Below, piece after piece: positions 31,148 through 39,984 of a stretch of 44,513 nt of DNA; positions within the stretch are counted from its first letter, which is position 1; every line of letters begins with the position of its first letter. The DNA lies in NCBI GenBank assembly GCA_945861935.1, contig CAMAVU010000006.1, forward strand, positions 1 to 44,513, written 5' to 3'. Under the pieces are notes generated by a model, which saw only the letters and a program-made list of their open reading frames with translations, had not been told where the DNA came from and did no database searches. A program made the position numbers and the translations under genes. The stretch is from Bifidobacterium breve. GTDB lineage: Bacteria > Actinomycetota > Thermoleophilia > Miltoncostaeales > Miltoncostaeaceae.

Positions 31148-32218
31148 CTAGAGCGTCTGCTGCTCCAGCAGCAGACGGCGCTCCTCGGCCTGCAGGGCGT
31201 CGGTGAGGGTCGCGAGATGCCCCTGCAGGACCTGCTCCTTGAGCGCCACCGTGACCCCGATCCGGTGGTCGGTCACCCGGTTCTGCGGGTAGTTGTAGGT
31301 GCGGACCTTCTCGGAGCGGTCGCCACTGCCCACGTGCGCGCGCCGGGTGTCGCGCATCTCGGCCTCCCGCTCGGAGCGCGCCTTCTCGAGCAGGCGCGCG
31401 CGCAGCACCCGCATGGCGCGCTCCTTGTTCTGGAGTTGGCTCTTCTCGTCCTGCATGGACACCACGATGCCGGTGGGCGCGTGGGTGATGCGCACCGCGG
31501 AGTCGGTGGTGTTCACGCTCTGGCCGCCCGGGCCACTCGACCGGTACACGTCAATCTTCAGGTCGTTCTGGTCGATGGTGATGTCCACCTCCTCCGCCTC
31601 GGGCAGCACGGCGACCGTCGCCGTGGAGGTGTGGATGCGCCCTTGGCTCTCGGTCGCGGGCACCCGCTGCACGCGGTGTACGCCCCCCTCGTGCTTGAAC
31701 ACGCTGAACGCCCCACGGCCCTTCACCGCGAAGGTGGCCTCCTTCACGCCACCGGCGTCGGCCGCGCTCACGTCCAGCAACTCCACCTGGAACCCGCGCG
31801 CCAGCGCATAGCGCCCGTAGATGTCCAGGAGGTCACGGGCAAACAGGGCGGCCTCTTCGCCCCCGGCCCCCGCCCGGATCTCCACGATCACGTCGCGCTC
31901 GTCGTTGGGGTCGGGCTCCACCATGGCCTGGCGGATGAGGGGCTCGAGTTCCTCCACCTCCGCCTCTGCCTCCCTCAGAAGGGCGCGGATGTCCTCGTCA
32001 TCGTCCTCGACCAGCATCTCACGGGCCTCCGCGGCCCGCTGCTCGGCGTCGCGCCAGCGCACGGCCAACGACGCGACCTCCGTGAGGCCAGCGAACCGGC
32101 GCGTGAGGTCGGCGTAGCGCGTGCGGTCCGACGCCGCGTCGGGGTCCGACAGCGCATCGGACAACTCGGCGCGGGTGCGCTCAACCTGCTCGACAAGGCG
32201 TGCGACACCGCTACTCAC
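31148..32218 (-). CDS. prfA: Peptide chain release factor 1
   Basis: Reads UAA/UAG. 356 aa. The RF1 tripeptide region is [15 protein letters not shown] (PAT) and the catalytic GGQ is in [17 protein letters not shown]. The length matches E. coli RF1. The start GTG 32218 gives [19 protein letters not shown]. It lies between rpmE and prmC, a very widely conserved order. Confidence 0.96.
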   Translation of the reverse strand: MSSGVARLVEQVERTRAELSDALSDPDAASDRTRYADLTRRFAGLTEVASLAVRWRDAEQRAAEAREMLVEDDDEDIRALLREAEAEVEELEPLIRQAMVEPDPNDERDVIVEIRAGAGGEEAALFARDLLDIYGRYALARGFQVELLDVSAADAGGVKEATFAVKGRGAFSVFKHEGGVHRVQRVPATESQGRIHTSTATVAVLPEAEEVDITIDQNDLKIDVYRSSGPGGQSVNTTDSAVRITHAPTGIVVSMQDEKSQLQNKERAMRVLRARLLEKARSEREAEMRDTRRAHVGSGDRSEKVRTYNYPQNRVTDHRIGVTVALKEQVLQGHLATLTDALQAEERRLLLEQQTL

Positions 32219-32320
32219 CCGCGCACCTCACCATGACGCTCCCCCGGATGCCCTCCCGTGCCGCCAGAGACCCGGTGGTGGCCGGGGCACGGGGGCCTCC
32301 ACTCCGCCCCCGCAGGGCGT

Positions 32321-32524
32321 CTACTGAGCCTGCTGGCGCTTCTTGTTGAAGCGCTCGATGCGGCCACCCGTGTCCACGATCTTCTGCTTGCCGGTGTAGA
32401 AGGGGTGGCACTGGGAGCAGATCTCCACGCGGATCTGAGGCGAGGTCGAGCGGGTCGTGAAATCGTTGCCGCAGGTGCAGGTGACGTGCGAAATCACGTA
32501 CTCGGGGTGGATCTCGGCCTTCAC
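32321..32524 (-). CDS. rpmE: Ribosomal protein bL31, zinc-binding type
   Basis: 67 aa from GTG 32524 ([16 protein letters not shown]), preceded by GAGAGGGAAC. Four cysteines, CTC and CSQC, keep the zinc site, so this is the C+ form rather than the zinc-free YkgM-like paralogue used under zinc starvation. An upstream ATG would add 15 residues outside the family length. It is 102 bases upstream of prfA. Confidence 0.95.
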   Translation of the reverse strand: MKAEIHPEYVISHVTCTCGNDFTTRSTSPQIRVEICSQCHPFYTGKQKIVDTGGRIERFNKKRQQAQ

Positions 32525-32578
32525 GTTCCCTCTCGATTCCCTCGGTGTGCGTGGCCCGGTCGGCGCCACGGGGGCGGC

Positions 32579-32584
32579 ATCATA
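32579..32584 (-). promoter_or_regulatory. Putative -10 box of the rpmE-prfA-prmC unit
   Basis: TATGAT on the minus strand, about 55 bases before GTG 32524, is close to the TATAAT consensus and is the best candidate in the gap. Confidence 0.5.
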
Positions 32585-32680
32585 GCGCGGCCCGGGTCCA
32601 GCGGTAACCGGTCATCCACCCCGGGCCCCTCGGGTGGCGGGGATCAGACACCCACAGCCTCGCGGGAGACCGGGCGGGAT

Positions 32681-32697
32681 CACCTGTCGCGCAGGTG
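32681..32697 (-). terminator. Small hairpin after etfA
   Basis: CACCTG (32681-32686) pairs with CAGGTG (32692-32697) around TCGCG, 24 bases beyond the etfA stop. A second possible stem, CCACCC/GGGTGG, is at 32616-32637. Neither has a T run, so the call is weak. Confidence 0.3.
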
Positions 32698-32720
32698 TGT
32701 GGCTACAGCACCTCGGTGAT

Positions 32721-33695
32721 CTATCCCCGGCGCTGGTTGATGAGCGCCGTGAGCGCCGGGACCACCGTGAACAGGTCGCCCACCACGCCCAGATCCGCGA
32801 ACTGGAAGATCGGGGCGTCCGGATCCTTGTTGATCGCCACGATCACGTCGGACGTCTGCATTCCCACCTTGTGCTGCACCGCGCCGGAGATACCGCACGC
32901 GATGTAGAGGTTCGGCGACACGGTCTTGCCGGTCTGGCCGACCTGCTTCGGGTGGGGGTACCACCCGGCGTCCACCGCAGCGCGTGAGGCGCCCACGGCC
33001 GCACCCAGCGAGGCGGCGAGCGCCTCGACCACTGAGAAGTTCTCGGGTGCCCCCAGCCCGCGGCCGCCCGACACGATGATGCTGGCCTCCTCAAGGCTGA
33101 CGCTGCCCTGGTCGGCAGGCTTGCGACCCGTGACCGTGGCGCGCAGCGCAGCGGCCGAGATGTCCGGGCTCACCGCGATGACCTCGGCCGACCCACCGCT
33201 CTCGGACGCCTGGAACGAGTTCGGGCGTACAAGGGCCACCTGCGGGCCGCCGGTCCACTCGCAGTCCACGAGGTTCTGGCCGCCGAACGCCGGGCGACGT
33301 GCGCGCAGCACCGAGCCGTTGGCCATCAGGTCGGTGGAGTCCGAGTTGAGTCCGGCACCCAGACGCGCGGCGAGGGCCGCAGCGGTGTCACGGCCCAGAG
33401 CGGTGCCGCCGAAGAGGATGGCCGCGAAGTCGTTCTCCGCGTGCAGCCTCGCGATGACGTCCACGTGCGGGGCACCGAGGCCCATGCCCAGCGCCTCGTG
33501 CTCGGCGACGAACACCTTCTCGGCGCCATACGCGCCCAGCGAGGCGGCCTGACCGGCCACACCCACGCCACCGACGTAGGCCGCGAGCGGCCCACCGAGT
33601 GCGCCCGTGATCTCGCGTGCCTTCGAGAGGATCTCGAGGCCGACGCGCCGGAAGCCGCTGCCCTGGGGCTCGGCGACGACGAGGATTCCTGCCAT
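32721..33695 (-). CDS. etfA: Electron transfer flavoprotein subunit alpha
   Basis: Binds FAD and passes electrons from acyl-CoA dehydrogenases to the quinone pool via an ETF oxidoreductase. 324 aa. The C-terminal FAD domain is complete: VSGGRGLGAPENFSVVEALA, AVGASRAAVDAGWYPHPKQVG, SPNLYIACGISGAVQHKVGM and the final INKDPDAPIFQFADLGVVGD in part. Fixation-type (FixB) or bifurcating variants are not suggested by the neighbours. It starts 33 bases after etfB. Confidence 0.95.
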   Translation of the reverse strand: MAGILVVAEPQGSGFRRVGLEILSKAREITGALGGPLAAYVGGVGVAGQAASLGAYGAEKVFVAEHEALGMGLGAPHVDVIARLHAENDFAAILFGGTALGRDTAAALAARLGAGLNSDSTDLMANGSVLRARRPAFGGQNLVDCEWTGGPQVALVRPNSFQASESGGSAEVIAVSPDISAAALRATVTGRKPADQGSVSLEEASIIVSGGRGLGAPENFSVVEALAASLGAAVGASRAAVDAGWYPHPKQVGQTGKTVSPNLYIACGISGAVQHKVGMQTSDVIVAINKDPDAPIFQFADLGVVGDLFTVVPALTALINQRRG

Positions 33696-33728
33696 GTCGT
33701 TAGGTCCTTTCGGTTCCGGGTCCGGGGG

Positions 33729-34511
33729 TCAGACGATCTTCTTCTCGATCAGGAAGTCGAGGATCTGCTGGGCGCCGTCGCCCTCGTCCTTGACCACCCG
33801 ACCGGCGGAGCGCGGCGGTGGTGTCTCCACACCCACCACCTTCGTCCGCGCGCCCTGCTCGCCCACCCCTGCGGCGTCGATGCCGGCCTCGGCCAGCGAC
33901 TTCACGTCCTGCGGCTTCTTCTTCGCGCCCATGATGCCCTTGAGCGACGGGTAGCGCGGCTCGTTGATGGCCTTCGTCACCGAGACGACGGCCGGGAGCG
34001 GCGCCTGGACGGTGTCCACCCCGTCATCGCCCTGGCGCTCGACCGTGATGGTGGATCCCGAGACCGACACCGAGTTGGCCGAGGTCACCCAGGCGCGGCC
34101 CGAGACCTCTCCGAGGGCGGCCGCCATCACACCCGAGCGGGCGTCGGTGGCCTCGGCGCCCAGGAGCACGAGCTCCGCGCCGGTCTCCTCGATCACCGCG
34201 GCAAGCGCCCGGGCGGTGCCCAGGTAGTCCGAGCCGGCGGCGGCGGGGTCCGACACCAGCACCAACCTGTCGGCACCCATCGCGAGGGCCTGGCGCAGGG
34301 ATTCGACGGCCTTCTCCGGACCCAGGGAGACGAGGATCACCTCATCGGCGGTCCCGGCCTCCTTCAGGCGGATCGCTTCCTCGATCGCGTACTTGTCGAA
34401 CTCATTCAGCATGCGGTCGCCCTCGTCACGGACGAGGCGACGGGTGCCGGCGTCGATCCGCTTCTCGGCGGTCGTGTCCGGCACCTCTTTGACGCAGACG
34501 GCGATCTTCAC
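33729..34511 (-). CDS. etfB: Electron transfer flavoprotein subunit beta
   Basis: 260 aa from GTG 34511 (MKIAVCVKEVPDTTAEKRID), with AGGAG nine bases upstream. Contains the family features NEFDKYAIEEAIRLKEAG and PAVVSVTKAINEPRYPSLKGIM in parts, which hold the AMP site. The reading from 34649 adds an unrelated arginine-rich stretch and is rejected. A -10 box TATGCT (34586-34581) would start a leader of about 60 bases, so etfBA can be expressed apart from the hydratase gene. Confidence 0.95.
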   Translation of the reverse strand: MKIAVCVKEVPDTTAEKRIDAGTRRLVRDEGDRMLNEFDKYAIEEAIRLKEAGTADEVILVSLGPEKAVESLRQALAMGADRLVLVSDPAAAGSDYLGTARALAAVIEETGAELVLLGAEATDARSGVMAAALGEVSGRAWVTSANSVSVSGSTITVERQGDDGVDTVQAPLPAVVSVTKAINEPRYPSLKGIMGAKKKPQDVKSLAEAGIDAAGVGEQGARTKVVGVETPPPRSAGRVVKDEGDGAQQILDFLIEKKIV

Positions 34512-34580
34512 GAAGTCGTGCTCCTGGACGTTGGTGGGGCCAGCGCGAGGGTGATGGGCAGGGCCCCGAGAGCGACGGCG

Positions 34581-34586
34581 AGCATA
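34581..34586 (-). promoter_or_regulatory. Putative -10 box of etfB-etfA
   Basis: TATGCT on the minus strand in the 169-bp gap upstream of etfB, 69 bases before its start codon. Confidence 0.45.
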
Positions 34587-34680
34587 CCAACGGCATACGC
34601 CACAGACAGGACCGAACCGGCAGGGTGGGCGTTGAGGTGGCGGACACACCCCGCAGAACGAGCCGGTACCTGCCGGGAGG

Positions 34681-35445
34681 TCAGCCCGCCCAGACGGGCG
34701 GCCGCTTCTCGAGGAAGGCGGTCATCCCCTCGCGCCGCTCGGGGTGGTCGAACTGGAGCGCGAAGGCCTCGGCCTCCGCGGCCAGCAGCCCGGTCCGGTC
34801 CCCGAGGGCGGCGTGGATGAGCGACTTGGAGAGGGCCACGGCGGACGGGGACATCCGGGCGATCCCCTCGCCCATCGCCACGGCGGCGTCCAGCAGCGCG
34901 TCAGGCGAGTGAACCGATGTGACCAGCCCCGCGGCCAGGGCCTCGTCGGGACCGATCATCTCCCCGGTCAGGATCATCCGCTTGGCAAACCCCTCCCCCG
35001 CGATCCGGGCCAACCGCTGGCTGCCGCCCCAGCCCGGCGGGATCCCCAGAGCCACCTCCGGCTGGGAGATCGTCATCGCCTGGGAGGCCACGCGGATGTC
35101 GCAGGCCAGTGCCACCTCGCAGCCACCGCCAAGAGCGAAACCGTTGAGTGCCGCGATCACCGGCACCGGCAGGGCCTCGATGGCGTTGCACATCGCATGC
35201 CCCTGGGCCGCGAAGACGCGCGCGCCCTCCACATCCATCCCGACCATGACGCTGATGTCTGCGCCGGCCGAGAACGCCCGGCCCGCCCCGGTGAGCACCA
35301 CGGCCCTCACGGAGGGGTCACCCGCGGCCGCGGCCAGCGCACCGACCAACTCGTCAATGAGTTCCGGGGAGAACGCGTTCAGCGCCTCCGGACGGTCGAG
35401 CACCAGCACCTGCACCGTCCCGCGGCGCTCGCGACCGATGGGCAC
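34681..35445 (-). CDS. Enoyl-CoA hydratase/isomerase family protein
   Basis: Crotonase fold, 254 aa. Oxyanion-hole loops AFSAGADISVM and NGFALGGGCEVALACDIRVAS. The acidic residue usual after GGGCE is present and the second catalytic Glu position in PEVALGIPPGWGGSQRLARI reads Pro-Pro-Gly-Trp rather than the common LLPGAGGTQ pattern. It is therefore a crotonase-family member but the reaction (hydratase, isomerase or other) is uncertain. Its GTG start overlaps the mutase subunit stop by one base (TAGTG), so the two are coupled. Confidence 0.9.
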   Translation of the reverse strand: MPIGRERRGTVQVLVLDRPEALNAFSPELIDELVGALAAAAGDPSVRAVVLTGAGRAFSAGADISVMVGMDVEGARVFAAQGHAMCNAIEALPVPVIAALNGFALGGGCEVALACDIRVASQAMTISQPEVALGIPPGWGGSQRLARIAGEGFAKRMILTGEMIGPDEALAAGLVTSVHSPDALLDAAVAMGEGIARMSPSAVALSKSLIHAALGDRTGLLAAEAEAFALQFDHPERREGMTAFLEKRPPVWAG

Positions 35446-35840
35446 TAGACCTCGACAGCGCCCTCGAGGAACGACACCATGTCGCCCACCGGGGCCCCGG
35501 GGGTGTACACGGCGGCCACGCCCAGAGCGCGCAACTCCTCGGCGTCATCCGAGGGGATGGTCCCGCCCACCAGCACCAGAACATCCTCGGCGCCCTCCGC
35601 GGCAAGCAACTCCATGATCCGCGGCACCAACGTCATGTGTGCGCCCGACAGGATGGACAGCCCCACCGCGTGGGCATCCTCCTGCACCACGGTCGCCGTG
35701 ATCTGCTCGGGCGTCTGGTGCAGGCCCGTGTAGATGACCTCCATGCCGGCGTCGCGAAGCGAGCGCGCGACGATCTTGGCTCCGCGGTCATGGCCGTCGA
35801 GGCCGGGCTTTGCGATGACCACTCGGATGGGGCGTCCCAT
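35445..35840 (-). CDS. Stand-alone cobalamin-binding subunit of a methylmalonyl-CoA-type mutase
   Basis: 131 aa that match only the C-terminal B12-binding domain: the lower-ligand motif DGHDRG (DxHxxG) at about residues 15-20, LSILSGAH (SxL) and LVGGTIPSDD (GG). In bacteria and archaea with split mutases this part is a separate small subunit that joins a larger substrate-binding subunit, which is not in the window. Ethylmalonyl- or isobutyryl-CoA mutase is possible too. The chaperone MeaB is encoded 3.2 kb further on. A TATCCT box lies eight bases before the ATG, so the mRNA is probably leaderless. Confidence 0.9.
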   Translation of the reverse strand: MGRPIRVVIAKPGLDGHDRGAKIVARSLRDAGMEVIYTGLHQTPEQITATVVQEDAHAVGLSILSGAHMTLVPRIMELLAAEGAEDVLVLVGGTIPSDDAEELRALGVAAVYTPGAPVGDMVSFLEGAVEV

Positions 35841-35848
35841 GGCGGGTC

Positions 35849-35854
35849 AGGATA
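35849..35854 (-). promoter_or_regulatory. Putative leaderless -10 box of the mutase subunit gene
   Basis: TATCCT on the minus strand with eight bases between it and ATG 35840. Confidence 0.55.
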
Positions 35855-35979
35855 CCGATCATGTGGCCGGGGCAGAGCCCGGGACCGCACGGAGGGGGGA
35901 CGCGAGCTGCCCCACGGCTCGGCGGGGGGCGAGCGGGCACACTACCCATGCAGCGACCGCGAACGAATGGACAGGCCTG

Positions 35980-37464
35980 ATGGACGTCTCGAGCACCCGC
36001 ACTGCCGACCCCGCCCGCATCCGCGCCGACGTCCTCGTGGTTCCGGTGCCCTCACCGCCCGGCGACCCCGAGGGCCCGCTCGCGGCTGTGGACGCCGCGC
36101 TGGGCGGGCTGGTCTCGTCCGTCATCAGGGACGGCGAGGTGACGGGGGCCGTGGGCCAGGTGCGCGTGCTCCACACACGGGGCGACCTGCCCGCCGCGCG
36201 GGTGCTGCTGGCCGGGGTGGGCGAGGATCCCGACCGGACCGCCTGGGCGGCCGCCGGACGCGCAGCCGCACGCGTCGCGCGCGATGCCGGGGCACGCCGC
36301 GTGGCCCTGCTCGCGGGGCCCGGCACGGAGCGCGGTGACGTCCGCGCAATGGCGGAGGGTCTGGCCACGGGGGCTTGGCGGCTGGACACCTTCCGCTCGA
36401 AGCCCCGGCGCGGCGCGACGGGCCGCACGGGGAGTGGGGAGCCCCACGTCGTGGTGGCGGGAGGTGGGCTGCCGCCTGCCATGGCCCGGGCTGTGGGGGC
36501 CACCGCGGCGGCGGTGAACCTGGCACGCGAACTCGCCGAGACGCCGTCCAACCACATGACCCCCAGGATCCTCGCCCGGCGGGCACGACAGGTTGTGCGC
36601 GGCCGCCCGAGCCTGTCCATCGACGTCCTCGGGGTGCCTGAACTCCGGAGACTGAAGGCCGGCGCGCTGCTTGCCGTGGCCCAGGGGTCGGCAGAACCGC
36701 CCCGGATGATCGTGATGCGGCACCGGCCGCCCCGGGCCGCGCGGACCACGCGTGAGGTGCTGGGGCTCGTCGGCAAGGGGGTGACCTTTGATACCGGCGG
36801 CATCTCCATCAAGCCATCCGCCGGTATGGAGGAGATGAAGATGGACATGGCGGGCGGCGCCGCGGTGATCGCCGCCATGGGTCTGATCGCCGACCTCGAG
36901 GTGCCAACCGAGGTCATCGCCGTGGTGCCGGCCACCGAGAACATGCCGAGCGGCACGGCCATGAAGCCCGGGGATGTCTTCACCGCGATGAACGGCATGA
37001 CCATCGAGGTCACGAACACCGACGCCGAGGGCCGCCTCATCCTGGCCGACGCGCTCACGTACTGCGCACGCCAGGGCGCCACGCGCATCATGGACATGGC
37101 CACGCTGACGGGCGCCATCGTCGTGGCCATCGGTGAGGTCTATGCGGGGCTCTTCGGATCGGACGCGGCATTCACCGAACTCGTGCGCGAGGCCGGCGAC
37201 GAGACCGGCGACCTGTGCTGGCCCATGCCCCTCCATCCGGGCTACGACCCCCTGGTCAAGAGCGCCGTGGCCGATCTGAGCAACGCCGCGAAGAAGCGGC
37301 AGGCGGGCGCTGTCTATGCGGCGCGCTTCCTGCGTGACTTCACCGAGGGCCGTCCGTGGTGCCACGTGGATGTTGCGGGGACGGCGATGCAGGGGGATCA
37401 CGCCTCCGGGTTCGGCGTGCGTCTGGCCGCGGACGTGGCCCAGCGGGTCGCCCGCCTCCGGTGA
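35980..37464 (+). CDS. pepA: Leucyl aminopeptidase, M17 family
   Basis: Cytosolic two-metal exopeptidase removing N-terminal residues. 494 aa from ATG 35980. The C-terminal catalytic domain is complete: LVGKGVTFDTGGISIKPS, MKMDMAGGAAVIAAM, VPATENMPSGTAMKPGD, and the signature NTDAEGRLILADAL with the metal ligands and catalytic Arg. The N-terminal domain (about residues 1-170) is diverged, as usual. Upstream in-frame codons are possible but the region is antisense to the mutase gene. Its stop overlaps the next start by four bases (GTGA). Confidence 0.95.
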   Translation: MDVSSTRTADPARIRADVLVVPVPSPPGDPEGPLAAVDAALGGLVSSVIRDGEVTGAVGQVRVLHTRGDLPAARVLLAGVGEDPDRTAWAAAGRAAARVARDAGARRVALLAGPGTERGDVRAMAEGLATGAWRLDTFRSKPRRGATGRTGSGEPHVVVAGGGLPPAMARAVGATAAAVNLARELAETPSNHMTPRILARRARQVVRGRPSLSIDVLGVPELRRLKAGALLAVAQGSAEPPRMIVMRHRPPRAARTTREVLGLVGKGVTFDTGGISIKPSAGMEEMKMDMAGGAAVIAAMGLIADLEVPTEVIAVVPATENMPSGTAMKPGDVFTAMNGMTIEVTNTDAEGRLILADALTYCARQGATRIMDMATLTGAIVVAIGEVYAGLFGSDAAFTELVREAGDETGDLCWPMPLHPGYDPLVKSAVADLSNAAKKRQAGAVYAARFLRDFTEGRPWCHVDVAGTAMQGDHASGFGVRLAADVAQRVARLR

Positions 37465-38153
37465 GGCGCATCCTCACCCTCATCCTGCTGATGGCCATTG
37501 CCGCGGGCGTGGCCGCCCTGCTCGCGCGCACGGTCGTGCGGACCGAGGTGACCGACGTATTCACGGCGCCCGCACCCGTGACGGAGGTCACCATCGAAAC
37601 CGGCGCGGGCTCCATCGCCGTGGACGCGGGGCCCGACGACGCCCTCACGGCGCGCATCACACGCGGCTATGCCTTCTTCGCGCCCGAGATCATCACGACA
37701 ACCTCCGGGGGCCGGGTGGTGCTCGACACCGACTGTCCGGTGCTCGGCGTGCTCACCGGGTGCTCGGTGGGGTTCGACGTCACTGCCCCACCCGATGCCG
37801 CGGTGCGGGCCACCAGTACTGCGGGGTCGGTGATGATCACGGGCATGTCCGGTGTCACGAGCGTGAGGAGCACGGCGGGAGGGGTGGCCGTGCTCCGCTC
37901 GCGATCATCCGACATCCGGGCATCGAGCACCGCGGGGGACGTGGTCGTGGAGGCCGAGACGGCGCCCCAGCGCATCGAGGCGTCCACCACGGCGGGCGGG
38001 GTGACCGTGACCGTGCCGCGGGGGGCCTACCGGATTGATGCCAGCTCCGGCACGGGCTCGGTGGACCTGCAGGGCATCTCGGACATCCCCTCGGCCACCC
38101 GCCTGATCATCGCCAGCGCCTCGGCCGGAGACGTGACCATCCGCGCGCGGTGA
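37461..38153 (+). CDS. Membrane-anchored DUF4097-like beta-repeat protein
   Basis: 230 aa from GTG 37461, overlapping the pepA stop by GTGA. An N-terminal membrane anchor (about residues 4-22, ILTLILLMAIAAGVAALLA) is followed by a repeated beta-strand pattern: IETGAGSIAVDAG, ATSTAGSVMITG, VRSTAGGVAV, ASSTAGDVVVE, ASTTAGGVTVTV, SSGTGSVDLQG, SASAGDVTIRA. Such repeats form a one-sided beta-solenoid in the DUF4097/adhesin-like group. It is exposed outside the membrane; the function is not known. Translational coupling to an aminopeptidase is conserved only if confirmed elsewhere. Confidence 0.8.
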   Translation: MRRILTLILLMAIAAGVAALLARTVVRTEVTDVFTAPAPVTEVTIETGAGSIAVDAGPDDALTARITRGYAFFAPEIITTTSGGRVVLDTDCPVLGVLTGCSVGFDVTAPPDAAVRATSTAGSVMITGMSGVTSVRSTAGGVAVLRSRSSDIRASSTAGDVVVEAETAPQRIEASTTAGGVTVTVPRGAYRIDASSGTGSVDLQGISDIPSATRLIIASASAGDVTIRAR

Positions 38154-38156
38154 GCG

Positions 38157-38768
38157 TCAGGCGGTGAGGCGCGCCTCGAGCCCCCGCAAGAGGGCTTCGA
38201 GGCCGAACTCGAACACATCGTCCTCACCCTTGGCGATGTCCGTGAAGACCTCGACCAGCAGGGGCTCGTCGAAATCCGCGGCGGCCTCGCCGTCCTCCAG
38301 CGCCGAGGCCTCACCCAGGGTGAACCCGATGGTCCAGCGCGAGACGACGCGCACCGCGCGCAGGGCGTCGGAACGGGGGAAACCCGCCGCCTCCATCGAG
38401 TCGAACAGGGAGCCCACCAGCGAGGTGCTGCTGCGGTAGGCCACCGAAGGCCGCGCGGCGATCATGGCGACGACGTTGGGGTGGCTCGACAGCGCGAGGC
38501 GGTAGGCGCGTGCGAAGGAGGCCATGTCCTCACGCCACTCGTCGGTCATGTCGAGGGACTCGATGAACTCCGTCTGGACCAGGGCCACCACGCCATCAAT
38601 CATCTCGTCCTTGCCACCGGGGACGTGGTGGTAGAGCGACATCGCCTCGACGCCGAGTTCTCCCGCCACTGCACGCATGCTGCACCCGTTCATGCCCGAG
38701 CGATCAATGACCGCGAGCGCGGCCGCGACCACGCGCTCGCGCGAGAGGGGCTCGCGAGGGGCGGTCAT
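38157..38768 (-). CDS. TetR family transcriptional regulator
   Basis: 203 aa. The N-terminal helix-turn-helix is clear (LSRERVVAAALAVIDRSG, then SMRAVAGELGVEAMSLYHHV) at about residues 8-55. The C-terminal ligand domain resembles TetR_C_1. It ends the hisC-meaB-lapA-tetR operon, with ATGA overlap to the LapA-like gene, and converges on the DUF4097-like gene with only three bases between stops. Its target is unknown; autoregulation of the operon is possible but no operator repeat was found. Confidence 0.9.
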   Translation of the reverse strand: MTAPREPLSRERVVAAALAVIDRSGMNGCSMRAVAGELGVEAMSLYHHVPGGKDEMIDGVVALVQTEFIESLDMTDEWREDMASFARAYRLALSSHPNVVAMIAARPSVAYRSSTSLVGSLFDSMEAAGFPRSDALRAVRVVSRWTIGFTLGEASALEDGEAAADFDEPLLVEVFTDIAKGEDDVFEFGLEALLRGLEARLTA

Positions 38769-39034
38769 CCCGGATCACCATCCTGGACGTCGTGCTCGCG
38801 CGCCGGACGCCGGCGCAAGCGCATCAGGAGGTAGGTGACGCCCGCGCCGAGCAGGGCCGACACCAGGATGACCACGAAAAGGCTCGTCGAGGTGTTGAGC
38901 ACCCACCAGGTCACCTCCACCGGCTGGGAGTTCGCGATGATGAACCAGACGAGCAGGATGCCTGCGGCGACCCCGAGGATCGCCTTGAGGTTGATGTCGT
39001 TCCCGCGGTCCGGCGGTGGGCGGTCGTCTGCCAT
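38765..39034 (-). CDS. LapA-like (DUF1049) membrane protein
   Basis: 89 aa with two membrane segments (about residues 17-36 and 46-68) and a basic tail RLRRRPAREHD. The pattern IANSQPVEVTWWVLNTSTSLFVVILVSALLGAG in parts matches the LapA/DUF1049 group, in which the first helix is followed by NxQxVxVxF and the second lies near a Gly-rich turn. Family members assist envelope assembly; the specific role here is unknown. Start overlaps the meaB stop by one base. Confidence 0.8.
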   Translation of the reverse strand: MADDRPPPDRGNDINLKAILGVAAGILLVWFIIANSQPVEVTWWVLNTSTSLFVVILVSALLGAGVTYLLMRLRRRPAREHDVQDGDPG

Positions 39035-39984
39035 CAGGGCTCCTCGGGACGTGGCAGGCCGAGGATAGTGTCCACCGCGCGTGCCGGATCGATCTCACGT
39101 GCCACCACCCGGTCGGCCAGGCGCTGGATCTCACCGGAATCCGAGCGGGCGTCCAGATCGCGCACCACGCGCTCGACCACGAGCGACCGGAGGTGGCGAC
39201 GCATGCCGTCCCGCGCCCGTGCGTCGGCGCGACCCGTGGCACGGAGGTCTGCATGGTGCCGCTCCACGGCGGCCCAGGCCTCCTCGACCCCCTCTCCCGC
39301 CAGGGCCTGCGTGAGCACCACCGGGGGCACCCACCCGTCGGACGGCACCAGGTGGAGCGCCGACTCGACATCGCCAGCCAGGATGTCGGCCCCCGGCCGG
39401 TCGCACTTGTTGATGACGATCACGTCGGGGATCTCCATGACCCCCGCCTTGATGGCCTGAATGGAATCGCCGCTCCCGGGCATCAGCACCAGCATCACCG
39501 TCTGCGTGAGTGCCTGCACCTCGACCTCGTTCTGCCCGGCCCCGACGGTCTCGATGAGGACCACGTCGAACCCGGCGGCATCCAGGATGGTGACGGCGTC
39601 TCCCGTCGCCTCGGCCAGACCTCCCAGATGACCGCGGGTCGCCATGGACCGGATGAACACGCCCTCGTCCAGGAAGTGATCAACCATGCGCAGGCGGTCG
39701 CCCAGCACTGCGCCGTGGGTGAACGGGCTGGTGGGATCCACGGTGACGATTGCCACAGTGCGGCCGCCGGCACGCAGGTGGCGCACCAGGGCGGCGGCCA
39801 GGGTGCTCTTGCCGCTGCCGGGCGATCCGGTGATGCCCACGCAGACCGCGCGACCGGCCCGCGGATGCAGGGCGCGCATGACCTCCCGACCCCCGGGACC
39901 GCGCGACTCGGCCATGCTGATCGCACGGCCGATCGCACGTCGTCGTCCCTCACGCACCCCCGCGACGACCTGCGCAGGGGTCAC
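39034..39984 (-). CDS. meaB: Methylmalonyl-CoA mutase-associated GTPase
   Basis: G3E P-loop GTPase that protects and reloads B12-dependent mutases. 316 aa from GTG 39984 (MTPAQVVAGVREGRRRAIG), which matches the N-terminal helix of MeaB/ArgK. Motifs: Walker A GITGSPGSGKST, DPTSPF, the switch region IETVGAGQNEVEV and NKCDRPGAD. The longer frame to 40383 is a shadow of hisC. Its start overlaps the hisC stop by four bases (GTGA). It is the natural partner of the mutase subunit at 35445-35840, although it is in a different operon. Confidence 0.95.
   Translation of the reverse strand: MTPAQVVAGVREGRRRAIGRAISMAESRGPGGREVMRALHPRAGRAVCVGITGSPGSGKSTLAAALVRHLRAGGRTVAIVTVDPTSPFTHGAVLGDRLRMVDHFLDEGVFIRSMATRGHLGGLAEATGDAVTILDAAGFDVVLIETVGAGQNEVEVQALTQTVMLVLMPGSGDSIQAIKAGVMEIPDVIVINKCDRPGADILAGDVESALHLVPSDGWVPPVVLTQALAGEGVEEAWAAVERHHADLRATGRADARARDGMRRHLRSLVVERVVRDLDARSDSGEIQRLADRVVAREIDPARAVDTILGLPRPEEP

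Noticed and set aside
31148-32236. Plus-strand frame of 640 codons from 30314 across prmC and prfA
   Set aside because: Shadow of two well supported genes.
34617-34676. 8-bp inverted repeat CCGGCAGG/CCTGCCGG before etfB
   Set aside because: The arms are 44 bases apart and there is no supporting operator or terminator context.
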